From: Favolaschia claudopus
Lineage: Eukaryota > Basidiomycota > Agaricomycetes > Agaricales > Mycenaceae
Assembly: GCA_037176885.1 (NCBI GenBank)
Contig: JAWWNJ010000127.1
Location: forward strand, 186,001-250,000
Direction of reading: 5' to 3'
Length of the DNA: 64,000 nt
Position numbers and translations under genes: made by a program. Shown here in pieces: positions 21,990-33,032 of the stretch; the first letter of the stretch is position 1, and each line of letters opens with the position of its first letter. The notes under the pieces are model-generated. The model worked only from the letters and a program-made list of their open reading frames with translations, was not told where the DNA came from and searched no databases.

Positions 21990-22515
21990 CTCGGCATTAC
22001 CAAAAGTAACCGAATTGAGAAATGCCTTGCTTGCGACCAGCTAATACAGTTAGCAGTTGGTTCAACTGGTGGGCGAGAGGGGGGATGGTCATATGCTATT
22101 GCACATAACACGCGCCGAAGTTATTGGGCTTTCCCTGTGCTGATTTTCTATGTTTGTTTATTTATGTATCAAATGAACACTTTCTTGCTCTGTTTTAGCA
22201 CCCTCATTGAAGGATGAGGATAGCCCAGCAAACTTTGAGTTCTCAGGTACAGAGTTATGAGATAGTAGACCTATCTTTGAGGTACTCACCCACCTGGAAT
22301 CCTGGTGACTGTGTTCCAAAAAAGGAAAACACGGCCAAATTAATGGTATTTCGAAGATTAATTTATTCACCCCCTGTGTGACAGCTTAGCCCAAGTTTAT
22401 ATCATGAAAGTTGTAGAAAACAACCTGTAAATGAACCCTTCATCGCTCAAAGTTCTTTGACCATCGTAATTTCGTGAGAAAAACCCCGAATTCGGTTACT
22501 TTTGGTAACTGCGAG
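21990..22515. mobile_element. TIR element CTCGGCATTACCAAAAG, 526 bp
   Basis: Ends CTCGGCATTACCAAAAGTAA and (inverse of right) CTCGCAGTTACCAAAAGTAA, flanked by TA (21988-21989, 22516-22517). A lone right end of the family lies at 48655-48681. Confidence 0.8.
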
Positions 22516-22517
22516 TA

Positions 22518-22955
22518 TTCGAATTGATCTGATCTTGTCCATATTTGGACGTTCACAGCATTTGTATGTCCCCTACCTTATGAGTGTTTTCCGGACTGTT
22601 TCACGGACGTGAGAAGCCCACTTTCTACTGATTTCTGGATTCTCCGAGGGTCTTTTCGGATGTCCGTAGCAGCTGAAATAGTTTAGTCCCGTGCGAAGTC
22701 CACCTGCGCGGCCTTAGTTTGCCGCTTGCAGCCCTAGTTGGCCAACTAAGGCTGCTTAAGCCTCGGACCGCTCTGACGGCGCGGTGTCCAGTGACTTAGG
22801 TTTTAAGCACGCCAATTTTTTTCACTTCCACCTGCGCTCCAGCAATGGAGAGTTAAGGAGCGTCAATAAGTCTTGGGAATTATATTCCCCAAGGGGCAAG
22901 AGTCATGATCACAAGAAATGTTGGGACTTCTTGGGGACTTCAGGTAGTTTTGACA
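22518..22955. other. No gene recognised
   Basis: Only a short imperfect palindrome around 22706-22750 (GCCTTAG ... CTAAGGC). Confidence 0.45.
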
Positions 22956-23232
22956 AGCTCAAGCACCCCGCCTTCGGCAGGGCCGGCTCGCTGCGCTCGC
23001 GTCCCTCCCTACGGCTGGTGCACAGCTTGTCGGGGCTCCGCCCCAAACCCCGCGCGGATTTTTTGCTGGATTCCGTGCCCGCGTGCACTCGCCGGCGCGC
23101 GGCGCCGGGGACCGCGTGTGAGTTTGAACATCTTGACAACCGGTTGTGTTGTAGGATGTTGACAAAACCCCGTGATTTTCTGTCAAAAAGTCACGCGACT
23201 GATGGCCTGGCCCTCTTTTCAAGTATAGGATC
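22956..23232. repeat. GC-rich repeat, copy 2
   Basis: Shares CACCCCGCCTTCGGCAGGGC, GGGGCTCCGCCCCAAACC and GATTTTCTGTCAAAAAG with copy 1 (7978-8160) and the inverted copy (59330-59520). About 45 bp of AT-richer sequence is inserted near 23115-23165. Confidence 0.8.
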
Positions 23233-23279
23233 AGTATGCTTGCTTTCGAAAACTGACTGTTTTTGCCAGTGGTGCACAA

Positions 23280-23591
23280 GGTGGAATTGATCCCACTTGG
23301 GTTCCAATTGTGCCGGTCACTGCTCGATGGGACAATCGAACAGGCGTCTCCCTTTCTAGAACGCAACTGCCTCTCAACACTGCATGGGCAATCACCATCC
23401 ATGACAGTCAAGGATTAACGCTCAAGAAAGCAGTTGTTGATCTTTGTGGCAATCTCGTGTGTCAAAACTTTGGAAGGGATTGCTTTTCGAACGAGTTTCC
23501 ATTGAAGAGAGCAAACATAACTGAGAGCGTCAGTTGGCCTTTTACTCTAAATGCTGATGGCATTGACCTCAGTGAATATATTTTTTCTTGA
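23280..23591 (+). pseudogene. Pif1-like helicase C-terminal fragment
   Basis: The frame contains RTQLPLNTAWAITIHDSQGL followed by TLKKAVVDLC. This is the last conserved motif of Pif1-type DNA helicases (LPL..AWA.TIHKSQG.TL..V..DL), present in host Pif1 and in Helitron Rep-Hel proteins. The motif has D for the usual K (HDSQG). Upstream motifs are absent and the residues after it look divergent, so it is a broken piece. Confidence 0.75.
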
Positions 23592-23817
23592 AATCTTCTT
23601 GAATTCTACGGCTCTAATCTACTTGCCCATATACTGTTGTATCCTCATAACAATACACCTCACTTTTCTAAGTATCTATATTGTCCTAAATACGGGATCC
23701 ACGCAAGCTCCCCCAACCTGTAGGCCGGGCACCGGCATACACAACCTACGTTTGTTTGGTCATGTGTGGCTGTGGAGCCGACCTCATATGTTGGAGTTCG
23801 CTTCTTCACCAATTATG

Positions 23818-23888
23818 CGCGCGTGGCCTAGTGGTAAGGGCTACGTTTTCTCTCTGACTCCACGTCGGTTCAATTCTCACTACTAACC
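23818..23888 (+). repeat. tRNA-like sequence (possible SINE head)
   Basis: A perfect-looking A box TGGCCTAGTGG (23824-23834) and a B-box-like GGTTCAATTC (23867-23876) are 32 bp apart, as in tRNA genes. I could not pair an anticodon or acceptor stem, so it is not an intact tRNA. A short ATCA repeat follows at 23902-23917. Could be a SINE head or a decayed tRNA. Confidence 0.35.
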
Positions 23889-24227
23889 GTTTAATGCCTC
23901 TAATCAATCAATCAATTATACTAGTTCTAACACTACATTTCTAACCTGAAGTCAGTAACTTCAATTATCAATACAAAGTTACCTCGCCTTCAAAAGCGAA
24001 GGCGAGTTACGGTAGGCGGTTTCAGGCATTTTCGGGTACTACCATGTAGCTCGGGGGGCACTATAAACCTCATATCAAGGGTCTCCTCAGTCCGACAGAG
24101 CTGTTTGAGCTAAAAACAAGCAAAAAGAATGCATTTTTAAGGCCGTGTGGGACGTTGAGTAATGTATGAGGTTGGTATGAGAGTAAATGTTGGGTACTTA
24201 TGTAAATGGAAGGTCTGGGCGTAATAA

Positions 24228-24685
24228 GAGTTACTCCGGGAGCAAGTTTGGGCTTGGGGTTGGGCTTCGGAGATAAGTTTGATCTGTTACGAACAGCTGT
24301 TTGACAGCGGCAAAAAGCGTGGCAACATGTCTGCTTGTTGTTGGCACAACATGGCTGCTCGTCGGCGCCAACGACGAGCTCACCAATTGAAGCCATCAGT
24401 ACGATGTACACCGTCCCTCTTTGATTAAACGGGCCATCTCGCAAAGATTGAATATTTCTGTAAATATCTCGCTCCTAGGTGCACTTCTGATGCAGGCGCA
24501 ATGAGGGCGGGAATGAGGGGCGGGACGGCGGGGATACCGCCAAACCGAGGGAATCCACCGCTGTCACCTGCTGTCACCAAGACGAGTGATGAATGGTGAC
24601 TGATGGTCATTTGATGTCACTCAATCAGACTTATCTCCGAAATCCAAGCCCAAACCCAAACCCAAGTTCACTCCCGGAGTAACTC
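24228..24685. mobile_element. Harbinger-type MITE GAGTTACTCCGGGAG, 458 bp
   Basis: TIR GAGTTACTCCGGGAG plus a diverged TTTGGGCTTGG stretch, inverted at the right end; flanked by TAA on both sides (24225-24227, 24686-24688). TWA duplications are typical of PIF/Harbinger. Confidence 0.8.
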
Positions 24686-24716
24686 TAAGGGTGAGCGATC
24701 CTCCTGTTCTGACTTA

Positions 24717-24909
24717 GTCTCGTGACCAGACTCTTATGCCATCCCAAAGGGAACCCTGTCATAAGAGTCTGGAACAATCAGCGGCCACATAACCGTACCA
24801 TGGCCTTATCAAAATTGATGGTGTTTTCCCACAGTATGTGGACTTTACTTCCCCTTGTTTTGCTCGCTTGGGTTCCCTTTGGGATGGCATAAGAGTCTGG
24901 TCACGAGAC
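24717..24909. mobile_element. Palindromic MITE GTCTCGTGACCAG, 193 bp
   Basis: TIR of about 40 bp starting GTCTCGTGACCAGACTCTTA, flanked by TA (24715-24716, 24910-24911). Confidence 0.9.
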
Positions 24910-24911
24910 TA

Positions 24912-27372
24912 GTTCTGACTCGGCACCCCTGGATAATAATTTGGTGACCGGCAACTGGCAGGGATCAAATGTTGATTTGTTCTTGTTGTGTCCTCCTGCC
25001 AAATCGTTTGATGGCATGGTAAATCACCTACATACTTACTTTCCAGTGTTTTATACATCTACAGCTGTTTTTTGGTAATTGTCCGGTTTTTGATCGAGTG
25101 GGGCGTTTCGTTTGCTGTTTACACCTGCTTGCATGTGAGTCGCAGAATGGGCTCCACAATGCACTCATTTGGCCTATTTTTGGAAATTTACTCCACCCAT
25201 CGACCATTTGCGAACTGGGTCCATTTTCATTTTGACTGTGGGTAAAATTTTTTGATCCGGATTTACCTATTTTGGAAGATGATTTTATTACCATACAATC
25301 AAAAGCGTTTCTTGTGGGTCTGAGCGTTCTATCAGAAAGAGGAGTATCCCTATAGTGAGTGTGAATTTTATTTTGACCAATTCCGTGAACTGTGTGGCCG
25401 GAAAGTTGCGACAAACTCACGGCAAGTATTTTTTGCCGCCACTGTAACTTGATTTCTTCGGCCCGTCCACAGACATGGGACATTCCAGGCCAAATTCCAT
25501 GGAAAATATTGATTTTATTTTTTTCTGACCTCAAAAAAGTGGAACACCGTGGGAAAAACTGACTTTTCGACGCCAAACGCATTCTTTTGGTGGGTCTCCT
25601 TCCTCAGAAAATCAGAAATAAATCTAAAAAAATATATATATTTGGGTGAAAAGGCGGTGTTGGGGAAGTGATGGTGGGCACTGTACGATAAAACTCGAAG
25701 TCCTCCAAGGACACTCCTTAAAGTTAAACCTCAGCAAATGCTCTGCAAGCGGCACGGCAGGTCCAGCTCACTCTTTAAGCCTGGAATGTCTTCATTGGGG
25801 GAGCTTGCTCCTTGCCTGAGGTTGGCCTGAGGTTCCCAAAATACGGATGGCTGTGCAAAGTGCCTGAGAGTTCTCTATTTGATCTCCCACGGGCCCCGGA
25901 AAATCGGTCATTCCGAGGCTTTTCTGGGTGCCGAAAACGCGTTTTCCCGGCCAAGGGATTTCCCCCTGGAGAAGGGAAAACATTGACCCCAAACGGGTTG
26001 ACCAAATTCCACTCTCAAACGACTTCATCAAAAATCTTCATCGTCCCTTTTCAGGCGACCAACGTTGGCAACCTTGATCAGAACCTTATCTCGCGGAGGA
26101 GCTTCAGGACTTGAAAATTAACTCTACCTAGGCTGTCCAGTGGGACTAGTTTTCTATTTTCCCACCCACCTTTTGATATGGTAAATTCTGCGCGCCAGGA
26201 GACCCCAGGAAGCTTAACCGCTGATGAGTCAATGCTGTTGCACAGATTATTGGCTATTGCGGGGCGCTTCCTCTATATCATACAGTAACGTATGGTATGA
26301 TGATGCTGCAGCTTATATCCTGAGTATAAAGGGAGTGGTACAGCACTTACGAGCACCCAGAATCCTGCTCCGACCCAGATGGCGCGATTCCAGTCTCAAA
26401 AATGCCACACCTCGGACTCTCAGCACAAGTCAGTCGCCTGTTTCCCTGGTCCCTGGCAGTCCCTGGCCTCGCCTCCTTCAATCTGCCTGCTCTTCTTCTG
26501 CTCAATACTGTAACGGTTGACTGAACACGCTGCACAGATGTGATGATGTCCGCGAAACTTATGAGGACACAAGCAGTCTTCAGGGGGAGGCTGAAGATAT
26601 TGAGCTCAACATCGACTTTCTTCTGCGCCCAGCTAGCCCATGGGCCGCGCGACAGCCCTCGTCAAAGAGCTTGAGGCATGGTAGTGTGATCTCTGGTCGC
26701 CCAGCATTTATGGTATCGGTTAACTACCCTGATTTATTCCTGGCCAACCTGCTCGCACAGTCATCCAGACACTCTGGCTGCCCTTTTCCCTCTGACCGGT
26801 CGAAAACCACCACTGCGAAATCAACTGCTCATGTTATGGGAAGCTGCCAGCACCCAACACATATTGACAAGTACGGCGTGTCAGGTCGCAGTGCGTGAGT
26901 GTATACTATCTCCACCGCATTCTCCACCACCCCTTTGACCCTTTTCTCCAGAAGCGCAAGCCGAATTTCCATCGAGAACCTAGTGGAGCCGCCCGAGTTC
27001 GGACCCCAGGTTCTCTTGAAACAGGATACAGAAGAAAAGTGTTCTAAAGCAGCAGTAATTCATGACGCCGGCGCTTGGAGCCAGAAGTTCAATCCTTATC
27101 TTGTTCAAATCGATCTCCAAGAGGATTGCTACAGGTCTGATCCACCGTCAAGTTTCTTGCGATTCCTCGTCGAACGGTAGCTCGAGTCGCTCCTTGGTCA
27201 CTCGCAACAGCTTCTATTCCCCTACATCGGGCACGTTCTAACTTCTCCCAGGTTAATGTGGCTTCAATATTACGCGTCCTTATCCTTCAACATTGCCCTG
27301 TAACTGTTCATACTCAACGCAATCGCATTCAGCCTGAATCAAACCATGCCACTGCCTGCCCTTTTTTTCCGT
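24912..27372. other. No gene recognised; one MITE right end
   Basis: At 25425-25444 the sequence TTTTTTGCCGCCACTG-TA is a right end of the CAGTGGCGG type with no visible left partner. The open frames around 25028-25582 and 26224-27180 match nothing I know. Confidence 0.4.
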
Positions 27373-27530
27373 CAATTTTTTTCAACATTGATCGTCTGAA
27401 AATACTGGTACGCTTATGTAATCAATCAACTCACTAATGAATGAATTCTGCTAAGTATCCCGTCCCAATTGATTGAATTCAATGCACTACCGCCGCCTCA
27501 ACATGGTTCCAAAGTTTCACAATTGCCGGA
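27373..27530. repeat. Repeat G, plus-orientation copy
   Basis: About 150 bp recurring inverted at 32207-32347 (TCAACATTGATCGTCTGAAA ... CCGCCGCCTCAACATGGTT). The CAACA-TGGTT junction is reminiscent of an LTR end next to a primer-binding site, and copia RT follows here directly, but this is not proven. Confidence 0.65.
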
Positions 27531-28430
27531 GCGAAGCGGAGGCATATCTTGTACTCAGAAAGAAGGTGTTGACTACAAAGAAGTTTTTGCGCCCACTGCC
27601 AATCTTGAGTCTGTTCGCATCAGTTGTGCTCTTGCTGCCAAATATGACTTAGAACTGGATCAGCTGGATGTTTCACAAGCCTACCTCAATGGTAAACTGG
27701 AGGAAGAAATCTACATGATGCCTCCAGATGGTGTTGAAATTCCAGAAGGTCACTGCTGGCGACTCAAGAGTTCATTGTATGGTCTTAAACAAGCTGGGAG
27801 AACTTGGAACAGGACTTTTGACACAGAGATTCTAAAACTCGGATTTCATCGCTTGAATTCCATCAGAGACCTGCCTTTATGTTTATAAAGAAGGCAAACA
27901 GACTTGTTTTGTTGTGGTCTATGTTGATGATCTTCTTGTTGCTGCAACTTCTAAAGAATTCTCTTCCAAAGTCAAAAGAATGCTTTCATCTACTTTTAAG
28001 ATGGGAGAGCTAGGTCCAGCCAAATACCTCCTTGGGATCGAGATCATTCGAAACCGTAAGAAGCGCACCATTGCACTGAACCAGCGTCATATATTGACAA
28101 AGTCCTTTCTCGTTATGGCATGACAGACTGCAACCTGTATTCACGCCTATGTCTACTGGAACCCCGCTCACAGAGAATGACCCTGATGACGACAGTATCA
28201 TTACCCATATGGCTATTGTCGAAGGTGGATCTATTGTTCCATATCAAAGTGTAATTGGGTCTGCTATGTATGCCATGCTAGGTACTCAACCAAATCTTGC
28301 ATACAGTGTAGGAGTATTTGGTCAATTTAGTGCAAAGCCAAAGAGAATTCATTGGGCAGCAGCAAAACGACTTCTTCGATACCTCAAACATCAGCAAAAC
28401 AGGAAAACAGTTGCCAAGCCTTGCCATGGG
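27531..28430 (+). pseudogene. Ty1/copia RT pseudogene
   Basis: Three pieces in successive frames: VDYKEVFAPTANLESVRISC, DQLDVSQAYLNGKLEEEIYM and SLYGLKQAGRTWNR; after a frameshift near 27865, FVVVYVDDLLVAATSKEF (the YVDD active site) and GPAKYLLGIEIIRN; after another near 28115, IVPYQSVIGSAMYAMLGTQP and WAAAKRLLRYLKH. These are copia RT motifs in order. Integrase and the rest of RNase H are missing. At least two frameshifts; not functional. Confidence 0.92.
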
Positions 28431-28722
28431 CGGAATGACCTGAATCCACGGCAATGTCTACAATGATTCCGATTTTTTCACCCGGCCTTGCAAAAGCATG
28501 AGGATTCTGGAATGTTGGGAATGTTGGGAATGTCGGCCATAATTTCACTTCATTGCCTTGGGTTGCCTATAGTAGGGCAGGTGCTCGTGTGTGGCCACCA
28601 TTCCATACTAGAGCTCGGTTGTATTTGGTAGCAGCCATTTGTATTTCAATTCGCGTTCCCAGAACTTCACATATACACACGAGAAAGGGGACAAGAACGA
28701 GATATAATTGAATAATAACAAT

Positions 28723-29480
28723 ACACCACCGCGAAGTTGACACGCAAATATGGCGTGTGACATGATGTCACCCGGACAATGAGAGGTCACACGTCAAAAT
28801 CACATCAGCCTTCGCAAAAAACATGCACCACGCTTTTTTAGCGCTATTGTAGCGTCCCGTATAGTGTTGCCGGGAGCTGAGTTGGAGCTGAACTCGAGTT
28901 GATTGCCCATCAGCTCGCTGTCAGCTCGAGTTGACCGGAGCTGGCTCAGAGCTGATACCGGATATGGGAATCTAGTGTCCCAGGGTTCATCTTTCCACCC
29001 GAAGGGCAAAATTTTAGGGGAGAATGGACCAAATTTTTATGTGGAAGGTTTTTCTGAGCTCTCTTCAAGCTCAAACTGTTTTTTATACGTCGAGAACGGC
29101 CAAGAAACGGCCAATACAGAAACTGGGGAGGGAGTGTGATGTCACACAGTGTACACCACCAGAAATGTCACGTCGTCCGCTTTGGGTGACGAGGGTGGAG
29201 TCGAGGCGAGCTGGCATCACCTCGAGGTGCCACTTTTGGGAAGGGGTCGAGTTGGAGTTGAACTCAGCTCGGAGCTAGCTCCAGCTTCCGGCAACACTAG
29301 TCCCGTAGACATATTGAAAAGCAGCAGGCTGATAGCATTCCTTCCATTCATATCACACTGACATCTCACATTTAATATACTTAATTGCGTTATCGTGATC
29401 ACATTTGGATACAGAGCTCCAGGAAGGGAGAAATGAATTGTGGCGGAAATGTATATACATCGTACAGAGAAGAATCCATT
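28723..29480. repeat. Dispersed repeat R1, copy split by hAT MITE
   Basis: 28723-28861 and 29308-29480 together match 1008-1341, with a small internal deletion after CATCAGCCTT. The intervening 438 bp are the MITE below. Confidence 0.88.
28862..29299. mobile_element. hAT-type MITE, 438 bp
   Basis: TIR TAGTGTTGCCGGGAGCTG at the left; the right end is CCGGCAACACTA. Flanked by the 8-bp duplication GTCCCGTA (28854-28861 and 29300-29307), present once in the empty site at 1148-1155. TIR and duplication length are diagnostic of hAT. The interior is full of GAGCTGGAGTTGAACTC-like repeats; no transposase. Confidence 0.95.
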
Positions 29481-29859
29481 ATGATAAAGACATTGCTCAC
29501 GAGATTTCTCTGCGGCGTATTGTCGATATCACGGACTCTGCTGTGAAGCCTGTCCTGTCTCCGCTGGGCTCCGTACCCAAGAAATATAGTGAGAAGTGTC
29601 GTCGTATCCATCATCTCTCGTACCCTCCTGGCTCATCCGTCAACGACGCTATCCCAGCGGAGTTTGGCCATTTGGTGTATGAGGCTGTCATGGGGGCGAT
29701 TGAGCGCATCCGGCAGGCTGGCGAACGGTCTTTCCTCTACAAGGCAGACCTTGAGGGAGCCTTTAGGCATATTCCCATTCACCCTGATCATGTACACCTG
29801 ATGGGCTTTGAGTGGTTGAAGTGTCTATTCCTCGACATCTTCCTGCCCTTTGAGGTTCG
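29475..29859 (+). pseudogene. Second Ngaro/DIRS-type RT fragment
   Basis: The frame reads SAVKPVLSPLGSVPKKY, RRIHHLSYPPGSSVNDAI, FLYKADLEGAFRHIPIHPD and LDIFLPFEVRS. It aligns motif by motif with RT of the intact element at 51356-53323 (SPVGTVPKADGGWRTVHHLS, KIDLRRAFRHI, IDVRLPFGSRS) but is clearly a different subfamily. It includes RT motif A (KADLEGAFRHI). It is cut on the left by repeat R1 and on the right by a TA-flanked MITE at 29862. Confidence 0.85.
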
Positions 29860-29861
29860 TA

Positions 29862-30132
29862 GTACTGTACTAATCCGACCGGTTGTTCACGTTATGCGTG
29901 ACGCCGGTTCGTGAACTGAACAATTTTGAACAGGGTGACGGGTGACGAGGAGTTTTTCGGCCCAAAAAGGGTCACCAAATCGCAAAAATTTCCGGCCGGC
30001 ACTTGCCGAGCAGTGCCGGCCTTCCATATATGGCAATTTTGCCCTGATTGCCGTGATGTGAACGACTTGTCTGGTGAACGATTTGGGTGACGCGTGACAC
30101 CCAGTGAACGACCGGTCGGATTAGTACAGTAC
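29862..30132. mobile_element. TIR element GTACTGTACTAATCCGACC, 271 bp
   Basis: TIR GTACTGTACTAATCCGACCG and inverse; TA flanks (29860-29861, 30133-30134). Inner GGTGACGGGTGACG repeats are shared with partial relatives at 33595 and 58124. Confidence 0.9.
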
Positions 30133-30148
30133 TAAGGCTGGAACATTA

Positions 30149-30357
30149 GCCTGTTTGCGATGCAGCCATTGAATGGCTAATGGCTACGCAAGTGCCCGAA
30201 TTCCGGCGTATTGACGAAAGCTACCCCCGGTCTGAGCATCCAATTTTCATTCCAAATAGCTCTTCTTGACTTCGACATAAAAGTTTAGCCCATCAAACTT
30301 TCCTAATACGGAAATCGGTAGCCATTCAATGGCTCCAATGGCTCTTCGCAAACCCTC
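30149..30357. mobile_element. GTTTGCG-type MITE, 209 bp
   Basis: Left GCCTGTTTGCGATGCAGCCA, right inverse GAGGGTTTGCGAAGAGCCAT; TA flanks (30147-30148, 30358-30359). TIRs are a diverged form of the GAGACTTTGCG family. Confidence 0.75.
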
Positions 30358-30506
30358 TATTATGATTAAATACGCTTCCAGCCCATAATGTACAGTCGTC
30401 ACTGTCATAACCCATAGCCCTCGGGATACACCTCAGGGATATGGGTATGGCTTTCAAAGGGGATCAGAGGCAGTGTTAGGTCACGTTTTCCGTGAGATAT
30501 TACTGT

Positions 30507-31042
30507 CGGTGACCGTGTAGCTGCCGTTTTCAGAAGTTTTGCCACGAACACAACTATCGGCTCTCGACGCTGAGTTCGGTGTATGTTCCGCCAAGTGTCT
30601 CTGCCCAATCCCTTCCCCCCTGCATAGTGCCGTAGATTGTCTTCTTCAAGCGGCAAGCCCACCCCTCTTTGCCTTCCACCTCATATCCCCTCGGCTGCTC
30701 CATGTAAATCTCCTCTTTCGTCTCGCTGTTACGGTAAGCCGCTTCAAAGTCGATTTGCCATAAATAAAGATTTTGCTTGGCAGCAATCGCAGCGGTCATG
30801 CGAATCGACGCGAGACGAGCAACCGCGGCCCACGTCTCCTCGTAGTCGATTCCATGCACCTGGGTAAAGCCTTTTCCGACGAGACGAGCCTTGTCCCTAA
30901 GCCAATTCCCACCACCGTCTTTCTTAACATCGTACACCCATTTTGACGCCATGACATTCGCTCCTGGGGGCGGACACTGCAACTCCCACGTCCCTTTCTT
31001 CTCATGAAGAGCCATCTCGACATCCATTGCCGCAGTGGTCAT
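30507..31042 (-). pseudogene. Ty1/copia RT, N-terminal half, inverted
   Basis: The minus strand encodes GTWELQCPPPGANVMASKWV, DKARLVGKGFTQVHGIDYEE, LWQIDFEAAYRNSETKEEIY and KKTIYGTMQGGRDWAETL; after a one-base shift near 30565 it continues SRADSCVRGKTSENGSYTV. It stops just before the expected YVDD motif. The following motif is on the plus strand at 31073. The protein is therefore one RT gene in two head-to-head halves. Confidence 0.88.
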
Positions 31043-31067
31043 GCACGATCATGGATGAGGTAAGTGT

Positions 31068-31760
31068 TCCCGCGCCCCATATATAGTGATGTCTGGGGTG
31101 CTTCGTCTTCTCTCGAGGAGGCGGACCTGCGGAAAGCTGAGTTAGCCAAAATCTGGGATATCAAAGACGTTGGCCATACCCATCGTTTACTCGGTATGCG
31201 CGTCGACCAGGATTTGGAAACTGGGACGGTTACCCTCTCTCAGCGCGCTTACTTTGAAAAAGTTCTGGCAGACCATCACCTCGAGAATATCCAACCCCGC
31301 ACCACACCTCTTCCTGTGGGTATCTCCCTCAACTCTTCTATGTGCCCGTCGACGCAAGAGGAACGTGCTGAGATGGTGGGGAAGCCGTACCGAGTGCTGC
31401 TAGGATCGATAATGTGGGGCCAGCTGGCAACTCGTCCTGATCTTTCCTACGCTGTCAGTTTGCTTTCCCGCTTCCAAACAAACGCCGGCACCGAGCATTG
31501 GCGCGCCCTCCTCCACGTTCTCGGCTACATACGCAACACCCTCCACTACTCACTTGTCTACTCTCGCGATGCGACCTTGGTCCTGTTGGCCTCTGTTGGC
31601 TATGGCGACTCCGACTACGCAAATTGTGTTGATACGCGCCGATCCACTTCCGGATATGTTTTCGTCATGGCCGGCGCACCAGTTTGCTGGTCTTCCAAGC
31701 ATCAAGCTACTGTCGCATTATCCACTGTGGAGGCAGAGTACGAGTACTTATATACTCGTA
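31068..31760 (+). pseudogene. Ty1/copia RT C-terminal half and RNase H
   Basis: The plus-strand frame begins IYSDVWGASSSLEEADLRKA (region of the RT active site, with S-D for D-D), then HRLLGMRVDQDLETGTVTLS, YRVLLGSIMWGQLATRPDLS, LGYIRNTLHYSLVY, RNase H residues GYGDSDYANCVDTRRSTSGY and STVEAEYEYL. It stops in EAEY, where a palindromic GAGTACTTATATACTC sequence and a solo LTR intervene. It pairs with the inverted N-terminal half to the left. Confidence 0.9.
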
Positions 31761-31835
31761 CTCTAGCTCTGACCTCTTTGTTCTTACTTTAGGTTTGTAC
31801 CGACTCAATGTAGAAAAAGCGGGTGGTTTGAGCTT

Positions 31836-32036
31836 GGAATAGGAGTAAGTGATTTATTCCCTTGCAAACCAGTAAAGTACAGAGCAGTATCTACTTGGTA
31901 TTTATACCTCTCAGGAATATTAGTAATACTGTGGTAGCTGAGTAAAATAGAAACTCGAAGAAATATCTAGAATGTTCAGGTACTCGGGCTGAGTAACAAT
32001 GCCCGAGACCTCTTCGGCTTCATATTCCAACACTCA
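31836..32036 (-). mobile_element. Probable solo copia LTR
   Basis: The minus strand starts TGTTGGAATATGAAGCCGAA and ends near TCCTATTCCAA, i.e. TTGGAATA...TATTCCAA inverted ends. It contains a TATA-like GGTATAAATACC and an AATAAA. A 28-bp sequence starting AGCTCTGACCTCTTTG lies on both sides (31766-31793 and 32073-32100), far longer than an LTR target duplication. Confidence 0.6.
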
Positions 32037-32206
32037 ATATATAGTCGTCTACACCCCATCGTGTCCCGACTGAGCTCTGACCTCTTTGTTCTTACTTTAG
32101 TTCAGCTGCTCAAGGATCTAGTGATGAAGAGTTAGATGTCTCCCAATTTCTGTGTATCCAGATACCTACAGTACCGTGTTGCTTCCAAGAAGCTAGTCGG
32201 CAGACA

Positions 32207-32347
32207 CATTGTGAAACTTTGAAACCATGTTGAGGCGGCGGTAGTGTATTGAATTCGATCAATTGGGACGGGATACTTAGCAGAAATCATTCATTAATGA
32301 GTTGATTGATTACATAAGCTTACCAGTATTTTCAGACGATCAATGTT
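32207..32347. repeat. Repeat G, inverted copy
   Basis: Reverse complement of 27373-27530 with about 10% differences. Confidence 0.8.
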
Positions 32348-33032
32348 GACAGAAAGAATGGGATTTGGAAAGTCCGCCAAAATGTCTGGCATCATGTCCG
32401 GCGGCGGCGATCGGCACAGTATGTAACGTGATCGATAACTGTCAAACAATCAGTGTAAACAAACACAACGCGTCGACAATATGAATCCTTCTGGCCTGTT
32501 TCGACGCGACATAGAGATGCTAAAGCGCGTCAATTATACAATATATACATTTTCTACTGCTTGATTGTGATGCTGGTGCCAGGAGTCCTCAACATATCCC
32601 AAAAAATGAGCTGCAGTGCATTGCCTGTTGTCTTGCTTCCCGGAAATGTTTTGTGCATGCACCCAGACATGTAGAAATTAGGCAGCTGCTACTTCCATCT
32701 TATTGTTGCGACATTTTCACCAATTTGTGGACTGGGCGAGGTGGGGAAATGGGCTCAATTGTCCTGCACACATCAATTTGGGACGTTTTACTTGATCTTT
32801 CTGCAGCTTCTACAGATTATGAACACATGATAGGCATGTGTGGGGCGCGGTGGTGTAGTGGCATCCATCGTCGGGTGGAGCATGCGGGCACGAACTCAAC
32901 ATCTCGACAAAATGACGCACCAGTGGGGCGGTTCACGGCATTTTGTTAGCGGTCAGCCAATACGAATGTCCCTTTCGTTTGTCTTGTCTTGTCCCACCCA
33001 GACACGAAGTCTTTGGTTCTTATATAGATATA
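32348..33032. other. No gene; one tRNA-like motif
   Basis: An A-box-like TGGTGTAGTGG (32851-32861) with a weak B-box-like GGCACGAACTC (32887-32897) may be a SINE head. Nothing else. Confidence 0.4.
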
